The notes below the pieces were generated by a model. That model worked only from the letters and a program-made list of their open reading frames with translations. It did not search any database and was not told the DNA's origin. Shown piece after piece: positions 1 through 6,586 of a stretch of DNA of 64,000 nt. Source of the stretch: Tellurirhabdus rosea (GTDB lineage: Bacteria; Bacteroidota; Bacteroidia; Cytophagales; Spirosomataceae); the NCBI RefSeq assembly GCF_026278345.1, contig NZ_CP111085.1, positions 2,993,501-3,057,500 of the forward strand. The letters run 5' to 3'. A program made the translations under genes and the position numbers. The first letter of the stretch is position 1, and each line of letters starts with the position of its first letter.

Positions 1-17
1 ATTGAAGGACAACTAAA

Positions 18-96
18 ATAAGTCGTAAGCGGTCCGCCGCTGCGGTCGCAAGTGGCTCCGCCAGGTTAGGAAACGGCGGAGCCACTTACGACTTAT
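18..96. repeat. Nested inverted repeat at the 3' end of hpt
   Basis: Outer arms ATAAGTCGTAAG (18-29) and CTTACGACTTAT (85-96) and inner arms AAGTGGCTCCGCC (50-62) and GGCGGAGCCACTT (75-87) are perfect inverted repeats. The 20-base stretch 30-49 between the left arms contains its own small palindrome (AGCGG/CCGCT), so the RNA could form a three-way junction. The structure overlaps the hpt stop codon (93-95) and is placed like a terminator, but no T tract follows. Confidence 0.7.
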
Positions 97-620
97 TGTA
101 ACACTAATATTTCTTTCGTATTCCGGCCGAATCCGTCGTAGTCGAGACCGAAGCCGAGGACAAACCGGTTTTCGATTTCAAAGCCGACGTAATCCAGATT
201 GACTTCCGTTTGCAACGCTTCGGGCTTGAAGAGCAGCGTGGCAATTCTGACCGAGGCCGGGTGCTGGGATTCGATCTGCTGCCGGACCTGCCGGATGGTC
301 AGGCCGGTGTCAACAATATCTTCCACCAGAATGACGTCTTCCCCCTCCAGCGATTCGTGCAGGCCGAGAATCTGACGGACCACGCCCGTTGACTGCGTCT
401 GGGCATACGAGCCGACGCGGATAAAGGTAATGCGGCACGGAACGGTCAGGTTCTTCATCAGTTCGGCGGCGAACATGAAGGCGCCGTTCAGAACCACCAC
501 AATCAGCGGCTCTTTATCCCGGTAATCTTCATCAATTCGGACGGCTAAGGAGGCGATTCGGCTCTCAAGCGTGGCTTTGTCAATGAACGGAACGAAGGTC
601 TTGTCTTTAACTGTCAGCAT
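93..620 (-). CDS. hpt: Hypoxanthine (purine) phosphoribosyltransferase
   Basis: The 175-residue product has the type I phosphoribosyltransferase fold. The PRPP-binding loop VILVEDIVDTGLT lies at about residues 95-107, the N-terminal part has VVVLNGAFMFAAEL (PPi loop), and the C-terminal half has the LDYVGFEIENRFVLGFGLDYDG hood split over two segments. It would convert hypoxanthine or guanine plus PRPP to IMP or GMP in purine salvage, in the cytosol. Length and motif order are normal for bacterial Hpt. The ATG is at 618-620, with a Bacteroidota-type promoter just upstream on the same strand. It is transcribed alone and divergently from the TPR gene. Exact base preference cannot be told from sequence. 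Confidence 0.93.
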   Translation of the reverse strand: MLTVKDKTFVPFIDKATLESRIASLAVRIDEDYRDKEPLIVVVLNGAFMFAAELMKNLTVPCRITFIRVGSYAQTQSTGVVRQILGLHESLEGEDVILVEDIVDTGLTIRQVRQQIESQHPASVRIATLLFKPEALQTEVNLDYVGFEIENRFVLGFGLDYDGFGRNTKEILVLQ

Positions 621-634
621 AGCGAAGCAAAAGA

Positions 635-664
635 CAAAGGTACAGCAGCGGGTCTGTAGGTTAA
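635..664 (-). promoter_or_regulatory. Predicted hpt promoter
   Basis: On the minus strand TACCTTTG (642-635) matches the Bacteroidota -7 consensus TAnnTTTG. At the -33 distance there is only TTA (about 664-662) instead of TTG. Transcription would begin a few bases before the hpt ATG at 620, giving a very short leader. Confidence 0.45.
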
Positions 665-732
665 AAGTTTTTAACCAATAAACTGATTGGCGAAAGTTTA
701 CGTTGATAAGGCGAAAGATGATACACTGTTCA

Positions 733-1947
733 ATGAAAGCATTGGTTGGCGTTTTACTGGGTACGCTGCTGGCTGTTTCGGCCTCGGCGCAGATCTACGA
801 TCCCCGGGAATTCGACAAAAAATACGACATGCTCCTGAAGCACCCCGGTGTTCAGATCGAGTCGGCGGAGGCTATCAATAACCTGTACAATTACAAATTC
901 TATGAAGCCGACAAGGAGTTTCGCTGGCTGCGGCTGCGGTATCCCAACCACCCGATGCCCTATTTTCTGATGGGCCTGGCGGAGTGGTGGAAGATCGTGC
1001 CGAATACGGACGTTACCGACTACGACGACAAGTGCCTGGCTTACATGGACTCGACCATCACAAAAGCCGAGAAACTGTACGATGAGAAGGACGATAAGGT
1101 GGAGGCTTCTTTCTTCCTGTCGGCCGCCTACGCCTTCAAAGGCCGTCTGTATTCCGAACGGAAGAAGTGGGCCAAAGCGACACTGGCCGGCAAAAACGCC
1201 CTGAAGTACTTCGACAAATGCAAAGGCAACGGCGACCTGAGCCCCGAACTGCTGTTTGGCGATGGGCTGTTCAACTACTATGCCCAGTGGATTCCGCAGA
1301 ACTATCCGCTGCTGAAGCCGATTCTGGTCTTTTTCCCGAAAGGCAACAAACAGCAGGGCATTCAGCAGCTCGAAAAGACGTCAAACAACGCTTTCTACAC
1401 CCGCACCGAAGCCCGGTATTTTCTGCTGCAGATCTACAGCATGGAAAACCAGTACGATAAAGCGTATGATTTGGCGAAGTACATGTGGCAGCAGTACCCG
1501 GACAACCCGTTCTTCGAGCGTTACTACGCCCGGACGGCCTTTGTGCGCGGCCAGATTGCCGAGGCGGAATCGTCTTCCCGGAGTATTCTGAACAAAATAA
1601 GCGAGAGCCGCGCGGGCTACGAAGCGGTGAGCGGACGGACGGCCGCGTACATTCTCGCGTACATCAACTATAATTATTACCGCAACCTGCCCGTTGCGAA
1701 GCAGTTTTACCAGCAGTCCATCGACTTCGCCAAGCAGACCAATTCGTTTGATGCGGGTTATTACTGGGCGTCCGTGCTGGCGCTGGGCAAGATTGCCACC
1801 GCCGAAAAGAACTACGAACAGGCGAACGCTTACTTCAAGGAAGTGCTGGACAAAGCCGACAAAAAGTCGTCGCAGTACAAAGAGGCGAAAGAAGCGATGA
1901 AAAACACGAAGAAATCGCGGCGGGAAGAACGGAGGAAAAGGAATTAA
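733..1947 (+). CDS. Secreted tetratricopeptide-repeat protein
   Basis: The 404-residue protein begins with a clear Sec signal peptide (MKALVGVLLGTLLAVSASAQ, cleavage after SASA). I chose ATG 733 because the signal peptide starts exactly there; ATG 718 and TTG 703 are in frame upstream. The rest is helical with TPR-like pairs, for example FYEADKEFRWLRLRYPNHPM near residue 60, the stretch around YDKAYDLAKYMWQQYPDNPF near 245, and a final repeat NYEQANAYFKEVLDKA near 370. It ends in a very basic tail (KKSRREERRKRN). It is probably a periplasmic or outer-membrane-associated scaffold. The function is unknown and the neighbours give no hint, as it stands alone between hpt and the lrp-type gene. Confidence 0.8.
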   Translation: MKALVGVLLGTLLAVSASAQIYDPREFDKKYDMLLKHPGVQIESAEAINNLYNYKFYEADKEFRWLRLRYPNHPMPYFLMGLAEWWKIVPNTDVTDYDDKCLAYMDSTITKAEKLYDEKDDKVEASFFLSAAYAFKGRLYSERKKWAKATLAGKNALKYFDKCKGNGDLSPELLFGDGLFNYYAQWIPQNYPLLKPILVFFPKGNKQQGIQQLEKTSNNAFYTRTEARYFLLQIYSMENQYDKAYDLAKYMWQQYPDNPFFERYYARTAFVRGQIAEAESSSRSILNKISESRAGYEAVSGRTAAYILAYINYNYYRNLPVAKQFYQQSIDFAKQTNSFDAGYYWASVLALGKIATAEKNYEQANAYFKEVLDKADKKSSQYKEAKEAMKNTKKSRREERRKRN

Positions 1948-2040
1948 GAGTTATGAGTTAAGAATTAAGAGTTGGCTTCGCTTAATCAGGTAATCTCACT
2001 GAGCGAAGCTAACTCTTAATTCTTAACTCATAACTCTTAA
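1944..2040. repeat. 39-bp quasi-palindrome between convergent genes
   Basis: Arms 1944-1982 and 2002-2040 are complementary over 39 bases with a single G.T position, around a 19-base loop. Each arm is made of reiterated words (GAGTTATGAGTTAAGAATTA). It begins at the TPR stop codon and ends 5 bases before the stop of the convergent regulator gene, so it could end transcription from both sides, although no T tract follows on either strand. Confidence 0.85.
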
Positions 2041-2045
2041 CTGAA

Positions 2046-2516
2046 TCAGGGGATGGGCAGTACTTTGCTTTCTTTGAAGGTCGAGAGAATGACCATGGTC
2101 TGCGTGCTGGCCACTTCTTCGATTTCGTTGATCTTTTCCAGCATCAGTACCTGGTACGACGAAATATCTTTTGCGATCACTTTCAGCAGAAAGTCGCCGG
2201 AGCCGGTGATGTGGTGGCATTCGATGATCTCCGGAATGCCCATCACCTTGGACACGAACGATTCGGTTACCTGCTTCTTATGACCGACGAGGGTTACCTG
2301 CACAAACGTGGTAACGCCAAGACCTACTTTTTCACGATTAAGCTGGGCGTGGTAGCTCTGAATAATGCCCGAGGTTTCCAGTTTTTTGACGCGTTCGAGC
2401 GTCGGGGCGGGCGAAAGGCCGATTTCCTTGGAAAGCTGCGCGTTGGTTATTCTGCCGTTCGACTGAAGAATTTCTAAAACCTTACGATCAATCTGATCGA
2501 GTTTGCTAACTGACAT
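2046..2516 (-). CDS. Lrp/AsnC-family transcriptional regulator
   Basis: The 156-residue protein has an N-terminal helix-turn-helix (LDQIDRKVLEILQSNGRITN, then the LSKEIGLSPAPTLERVKKLE recognition helix, residues 6-45). A RAM ligand-binding/oligomerisation domain follows (VTTFVQVTLVGHKKQV and the TGSGDFLLKVIAKD motif near 105-118). It is a DNA-binding regulator of the feast/famine type that normally senses an amino acid; the effector cannot be told. ATG 2516 (MSVSKLDQ) is preferred over an in-frame ATG seven codons upstream because it matches the family's N-terminus and leaves a leader after the predicted promoter. Family assignment is secure, the target genes unknown. Confidence 0.9.
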   Translation of the reverse strand: MSVSKLDQIDRKVLEILQSNGRITNAQLSKEIGLSPAPTLERVKKLETSGIIQSYHAQLNREKVGLGVTTFVQVTLVGHKKQVTESFVSKVMGIPEIIECHHITGSGDFLLKVIAKDISSYQVLMLEKINEIEEVASTQTMVILSTFKESKVLPIP

Positions 2517-2551
2517 GTTTTTGTAAACTTTATCCAACCATACAGACGGCG

Positions 2552-2614
2552 CAAATGTAACCGAATCCTTTAAATTTTCTAAAAAAATATGGATTTTCTA
2601 CCAAAAAGTAGAAT
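2552..2614 (-). promoter_or_regulatory. Promoter and possible self-operator of the Lrp-type gene
   Basis: On the minus strand TACATTTG (2559-2552) fits TAnnTTTG; the -33 region around 2579-2582 is weak (TTTTAG). Just upstream, an imperfect inverted repeat ATTTTCTAC (2593-2601) / GTAGAAT (2608-2614) lies in a very A/T-rich stretch. Lrp-family genes are often autoregulated, so this is a candidate binding site (inference). Confidence 0.4.
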
Positions 2615-2753
2615 AAGGTTTGTTTTACGAAGTCTGATTCCATTCAAAATTAAGGCAATTGCCTGATAAGCCAAATGCCTCTGTATCTGTAACTGTTACG
2701 ACGCACACTTGGTTTTTCGTATAAATACACTAAAAAATCGTGCCATTTTCGTT

Positions 2754-2909
2754 ATGAAGATGCGTAAGAAGTCAGACCTGCCGTCAAAAATTTGTCCTGT
2801 TTGCGGAAAGCCTTTTCTGTGGCGGAAAAAGTGGGAGCGGAACTGGGAAAGCGTGATTTATTGCAGCGAACGCTGCCGTCGCCATAAAACCGGAACGGAA
2901 TTTGTCTGA
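2754..2909 (+). CDS. DUF2256 small zinc-finger protein
   Basis: The 51-residue basic protein starts [20 protein letters not shown]. Two Cys pairs, CPVC and the CSERCRR pair, flank the conserved [11 protein letters not shown] segment. This is the pattern of the DUF2256 family, short proteins thought to bind one zinc. I chose ATG 2754 because everything upstream in frame (from TTG 2709) is unlike the family. The gene ends 18 bases before the GHL10 gene and may be cotranscribed with it. In other bacteria DUF2256 genes often lie near cryptochrome/photolyase genes; no such gene is here. Function unknown. Confidence 0.8.
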   Translation: MKMRKKSDLPSKICPVCGKPFLWRKKWERNWESVIYCSERCRRHKTGTEFV

Positions 2910-2927
2910 TAAACGCTTTATATTCGT

Positions 2928-4502
2928 TTGAAATTACCTTTTTCTCGCCGTATGCTTCTGCTGGCCCGTTTTCTGCCTTTATTATTGACTGCGTTCTGGT
3001 GGTTCTTCGACTGGCCGGCTCCCGCCCCCACGGCTCCGCCCCCGCCAAAACGGGAATTCCGGGCCGTCTGGATTGCAACGGTGGACAACATCGACTGGCC
3101 CAGCCGCCGCGGCCTGCCCGCCGACAGCCAAAAGGTGGAATTTCAGCGGATGCTGGACATGCACCAGCGGGCGGGCATCAACGCCGTGATCGTGCAGGTG
3201 CGGGCGGCCGCGGATGCGTTTTACGCGAAGGGCTCGGAACCCTGGTCGGTCTGGCTCACGGGCCAGCAGGGCCGTGCGCCCGAGCCGTTCTACGATCCGC
3301 TGGAGTTCATGATCGAAGAGGCGCACAGCCGGGGCATGGAACTGCACGCGTGGTTTAACCTCGACCGGGCTACCTTCAGCAAAAACACCGTTGTCACCCC
3401 GGACCACATCAGCCTCCGCCGCCCCGACTGGATGGTGGCGTACGGCGGCCGCAAACTGTTCAATCTGGGCCTTCCCGAAGTGCGTTCCTACGTAACCGGC
3501 ATTGTCACGAACGTGCTGCGCAACTACGACGTGGACGGCATTCATTTCGACGATTACTTCTATCCCTATCACGTGCCGGGGCAGATTTTCAACGACGACT
3601 CGACCTACCGGGTGCTCAACACCACCGGGCTTAAAAAAGAAGACTGGCGGCGGGCCAACGTCGATAAGCTCATCCATCAGCTTCATGACTCCATCCAGAC
3701 CATCAAACCGTACGTGAAATTTGGAATCAGCCCGTTTGGCGTCTGGAAAAATCAGGCCCAGGACCCCGAAGGCTCTCCGACTTTCGGCGGCATGACGGCT
3801 TACTACAACCTCTACGCCGACGTGCGGAAGTGGGTCAAGGAAGGCTGGGTCGATTACGTAGCGCCGCAGGTGTATTTCAGTTCCGGCTTCGACAAAGTGC
3901 CGTACCGGGCGCTGGTCAACTGGTGGTCGAAAAACAGTTTCAACCGCCATCTGTACATCGGCCACGGGACGTACCGGCTGGGAAATGTTCGGGAGCGGGA
4001 TAAAAAGTGGTTTGACCCCGCCGAAATGCCGGGACAGGTCCGGTACAACCGGCAGTATCCGTCCGTGCACGGAAGCATTTATTTCAGTTCCAGGTCGCTC
4101 ATGAATAACCCGTACAGTTTTCGGGATTCGCTGCTGACCGACCTTTACCGTTTTCCGGCGCTGGTGCCGGCGATGCCCTGGAAAGATGCCGAACCGCCGT
4201 ATCCGCCGCGGTCCCTGAAAGCCATGCCGACACCCGGCGGGGTGGAGCTGGCCTGGCAAAAGCCGGAGAACGCCGCCGATGGGGATGCCGTTCGGTATTA
4301 TGTCCTGTACCGCTTCGCCGAGATGGATAAACTGACCACCGAAGACCCGCGCCACATTCTGGCCCTGTGCATTGGTGAACAGACGAACCGGTACGTCGAC
4401 CGGACGGCCGAGCCGGACAAAAAATACACCTATGTGTTGACGGCCGTTGACCGGATGCACAACGAAAGTGCCCCGGCGCGGCTGGATATCAAAATCCCAT
4501 AA
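2928..4502 (+). CDS. Glycoside-hydrolase-like GHL10 (DUF187) exported protein
   Basis: The 524-residue protein has a hydrophobic export segment (LLLARFLPLLLTAFWWFF) and then a TIM-barrel of the GHL10/YngK type. It opens with REFRAVWIATVDNIDWPSR, continues with GINAVIVQVRAAADAFY and GMELHAWFNLDRA, and carries the acidic motif DVDGIHFDDYFYPY near residue 200. The last 110 residues (from about PPRSLKAMPTPGGVELAW) look like a fibronectin type III domain. The family is thought to act on glycans, perhaps peptidoglycan-linked ones, but substrates are mostly unknown. The start is TTG 2928 or ATG 2952; both keep the export signal. It ends in a long palindromic terminator. Confidence 0.82.
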   Translation: MKLPFSRRMLLLARFLPLLLTAFWWFFDWPAPAPTAPPPPKREFRAVWIATVDNIDWPSRRGLPADSQKVEFQRMLDMHQRAGINAVIVQVRAAADAFYAKGSEPWSVWLTGQQGRAPEPFYDPLEFMIEEAHSRGMELHAWFNLDRATFSKNTVVTPDHISLRRPDWMVAYGGRKLFNLGLPEVRSYVTGIVTNVLRNYDVDGIHFDDYFYPYHVPGQIFNDDSTYRVLNTTGLKKEDWRRANVDKLIHQLHDSIQTIKPYVKFGISPFGVWKNQAQDPEGSPTFGGMTAYYNLYADVRKWVKEGWVDYVAPQVYFSSGFDKVPYRALVNWWSKNSFNRHLYIGHGTYRLGNVRERDKKWFDPAEMPGQVRYNRQYPSVHGSIYFSSRSLMNNPYSFRDSLLTDLYRFPALVPAMPWKDAEPPYPPRSLKAMPTPGGVELAWQKPENAADGDAVRYYVLYRFAEMDKLTTEDPRHILALCIGEQTNRYVDRTAEPDKKYTYVLTAVDRMHNESAPARLDIKIP

Positions 4503-4551
4503 AAAGGAATGCCATATCTCCGAGATATGGCATTCCTTTTTATGGGATTTT
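4491..4551. terminator. 29-bp perfect palindrome, bidirectional terminator
   Basis: Bases 4491-4519 and 4523-4551 are fully complementary with a 3-base loop. Each arm ends in an A or T run (AAAAAGG / CCTTTTT and outer AAAA / TTTT), so it is a classical hairpin for both the GHL10 gene and convergent ispH. It overlaps the GHL10 stop codon. Confidence 0.9.
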
Positions 4552-4558
4552 GGAGGAT

Positions 4559-5788
4559 TTATTCGGCGAAAGCCGCCATCACCTCATCAACCGATTTGGC
4601 GTCCTTGAAATAACCGACAATTTTGGTCAGAATGCCCTCCACCACCGCATCAGGGCAGGAGGCGCCGCAGGTGAGCAGAATCGTTACCGGCTCGTCGGAC
4701 GGGAGGAAATTTTCGGTAACCACCTCTTCTTTGGTGTGCAGGTTGAAATGCCGGATCAGCGTCGGAGACAGAATCTTCTGTTCGGACTCGATGAAATAGG
4801 TCGGCAGTTTTTCTTCGCAAAGCTCCACAATGTGGGACGTGTTCGAACTGTTGTAGCCCCCGGCGACGATAGCCAGATGCGCCGGAAACGTCAGCAGGGC
4901 GTAGGTGGCGTCCTGGTTGTCGTTGGTGGCGTAGCAGAGCGTATCGCGGGTATTGGCAAACCGTTCCTCGGCATCTTCCATCGACAGGCCGAACTTCTGC
5001 ACCATCACCTGCTTGAGGTAGTCCGCAATTCCCTGCGTGTCCGAAGCCAGCATGGTCGTCTGGTTGACGACGCCGATGCGCTGCAAATCCCGGTCGGGGT
5101 CGAAACCTTCGGAATACTGACCGGCGAATTCCTCAAAAAACTGCTCGCGGGGCAGTTCGCCGAGGATGTACCGGGCCAAACGCTCGGTCTGCTTCATATC
5201 TTTGACGACCACCGTCGGGGCGCCTTCCTTGCTGTGCGAGAACGTGGCGCGCGTTTCTTCATGCGTCGGCTTGCCGTGCACAACAACGGTATACGCTTTT
5301 TTGCCAATCTGGTTGGCCTTGTTCCAGACTTTTTCGACGAACGGGCAGGTCGTGTCGTAGCGGTCTACATTGACGCCGATTTCCGCCAGCCGCTGCTGAA
5401 TCTCCAGCGTGGTCCCGAACGCCGGAACAATCACAATGTCATCGGCGGTAAGTTCGTCCCACGCAATCAGCTGCTGCCCTTTGGTATCCATGATGAACCG
5501 AACCCCGCGGTCCAGCAAATCCCGGTTGACATCCGGGTTGTGAATCATTTCGCTCAGCAGAAAAATCCGCTTGCCGACGTTCTCCGATATCGCTTTGTAG
5601 GCAATTTCGATAGCGTTCTCTACACCGTAGCAGAACCCAAAATGCCGGGCGATCAGGAAGCGGACGGGGCCGAAATCCAGCACGGTAGGGGCAAAGTCGC
5701 GTTTCAGTTTGTCCCGTTTGCGGCGGTATTCTTTGAGCGGACTAATGATCCGGCTACGGTAATAATCAGGAATGTTGAATGATTTCAT
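4559..5788 (-). CDS. ispH: 4-hydroxy-3-methylbut-2-enyl diphosphate reductase
   Basis: IspH catalyses the last step of the MEP pathway, reducing HMBPP to IPP and DMAPP with a [4Fe-4S] cluster. All three cluster cysteines are visible: C53 (HFGFCYGVE), C148 (DTTCPFVEKVW) and C285 (RDTLCYATNDNQ), along with the substrate motifs HGKPTHEET and GGYNSSNTSH. At 409 residues it is much longer than the E. coli type (316). The N-terminal extension before C53 and the motifs GGYNSSNTSH and CYATNDNQDATY match the long cyanobacterial/plant form. It stands alone and gives the isoprenoid supply for menaquinone and heme O/A tails. Confidence 0.95.
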   Translation of the reverse strand: MKSFNIPDYYRSRIISPLKEYRRKRDKLKRDFAPTVLDFGPVRFLIARHFGFCYGVENAIEIAYKAISENVGKRIFLLSEMIHNPDVNRDLLDRGVRFIMDTKGQQLIAWDELTADDIVIVPAFGTTLEIQQRLAEIGVNVDRYDTTCPFVEKVWNKANQIGKKAYTVVVHGKPTHEETRATFSHSKEGAPTVVVKDMKQTERLARYILGELPREQFFEEFAGQYSEGFDPDRDLQRIGVVNQTTMLASDTQGIADYLKQVMVQKFGLSMEDAEERFANTRDTLCYATNDNQDATYALLTFPAHLAIVAGGYNSSNTSHIVELCEEKLPTYFIESEQKILSPTLIRHFNLHTKEEVVTENFLPSDEPVTILLTCGASCPDAVVEGILTKIVGYFKDAKSVDEVMAAFAE

Positions 5789-5878
5789 CGGACAAGTGGT
5801 CGGTCGTCGGGGTTCCGTCTGGCGGCTTATGGTGCGGCGCCAGCTTCATAACAGACAGCCGGAAATCTTTGTTCAGTA

Positions 5879-5911
5879 CAAAAATACGGAAATCTTTCGC
5901 GCAGATTACAA
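5879..5911 (-). promoter_or_regulatory. Predicted ispH promoter
   Basis: Minus strand TATTTTTG (5886-5879) matches TAnnTTTG; TTG (5911-5909) lies 22 bases upstream, slightly farther than the usual 19-20. The leader to the ispH ATG would be about 85 bases. Confidence 0.35.
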
Positions 5912-5920
5912 CAGAATATT

Positions 5921-5960
5921 TCCGTGTAAATCTGCGAAGGAAATCCGTGTAAATCTGCGC
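5921..5960 (+). repeat. Short direct repeat TCCGTGTAAATCTGCG
   Basis: The 16-base word occurs at 5921-5936 and again at 5944-5959. The related reversed word (CGCGCAGATT) appears at 5899-5908. It lies in the 208-base gap between divergent ispH and the flavin-reductase-like gene. A similar word (GACGCAGATT) recurs in the palindrome at 6486-6583. Confidence 0.6.
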
Positions 5961-5996
5961 GAACCGACCCTCTGCGCGAACAAACCCATCATAAAA

Positions 5997-6470
5997 ATGC
6001 CCAAGCGCCTGCTGAAGTACAAAAATTACGACGTTCACTCCATCACGACGGTATCCGGCGAACGAAAAAACGCCAACATCGCCACTTGGGTCATGCCGAC
6101 ACAACTGGGCGGCGGCATGCTGGCCGTGGCCCTGTACAAAATCGATTACACCATCGAACTGGTGCGGGAAAGTGGTCTGCTGAATGTGAACCTGCTGGCC
6201 CGGGACCAGACCGCACTGATTGCCCGATTAGGCCGCAAGTCGGGCCGGGAAACCGACAAGTTCAAATGCCTGCCGCACGCCCTCGACGAACGGGGCTGTC
6301 CGTATCTGTCCGAAGCCGTCGGCTACGCACAATGCCGGGTCGTCCGCTCCGTCGACGGCGGCGACCACGAGGTCTTTATCTGTGAAGTGCTGAAACAAAC
6401 CGTCCTGAATCCGGATAAAGAAGTGCTGACGAATGATTTTCTGCTGGCGAAAGGACTGGTGAGGGCGTAA
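5997..6470 (+). CDS. Flavin-reductase-like FMN-binding split-barrel protein
   Basis: The 157-residue protein starts at ATG 5997 (MPKRLLKYKNYDVHSITTVS). The N-terminal part NANIATWVMPTQLGGGMLAVAL resembles the flavin reductase-like domain, in which an N-[AL]-[AS]-T-[WA] segment contacts FMN. The stretch SGLLNVNLLARDQ and the C-terminal VVRSVDGGDHEVFICEVL also fit the split-barrel fold. It would bind FMN and reduce flavin or act as a small flavoprotein; the substrate is unknown. In-frame codons upstream to 5772 lie in repeat-bearing intergenic sequence and are not believed to be coding. It is a single gene, convergent with the GH3-family gene. Confidence 0.8.
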   Translation: MPKRLLKYKNYDVHSITTVSGERKNANIATWVMPTQLGGGMLAVALYKIDYTIELVRESGLLNVNLLARDQTALIARLGRKSGRETDKFKCLPHALDERGCPYLSEAVGYAQCRVVRSVDGGDHEVFICEVLKQTVLNPDKEVLTNDFLLAKGLVRA

Positions 6471-6485
6471 TCAGAACCGCGCGGC

Positions 6486-6583
6486 GGACCGTCGGGATTG
6501 ACGCAGATTCAGCAAATTTACCCTGATTCAACTAGGCAAAGCCATTCAGGGTAAATCTGGTAAATCTTCGTTAATCCCGGTCC
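6486..6583. repeat. Imperfect long hairpin between convergent genes
   Basis: Left arm 6486-6526 and right arm 6546-6583 pair with a few small gaps: GGACC..GGGATT..AGATT..AAATTTACCCTGA against TCAGGGTAAATCTGGTAAAT..AATCCCGGTCC. It fills most of the gap between the flavin-reductase-like gene and the GH3-family gene and probably ends transcription from both sides. It contains the GCAGATT/AATCTGC-type word also seen at 5899-5960. Confidence 0.7.
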
Positions 6584-6586
6584 GGT

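Noticed and set aside
2982-4460. 492-codon open frame antisense to the GHL10 gene
   Set aside because: Composition is random-like and it lies wholly within a well-supported gene.
4550-5782. 410-codon plus-strand frame over ispH
   Set aside because: It is antisense to ispH and shows no motif.
5921-5960. CRISPR-like direct repeats
   Set aside because: Only two copies 7 bases apart, no regular spacers and no cas genes anywhere in the window.
5772-5996. N-terminal extension of the flavin-reductase-like gene
   Set aside because: The open frame continues upstream, but this part carries direct repeats and the ispH promoter and does not look like protein.
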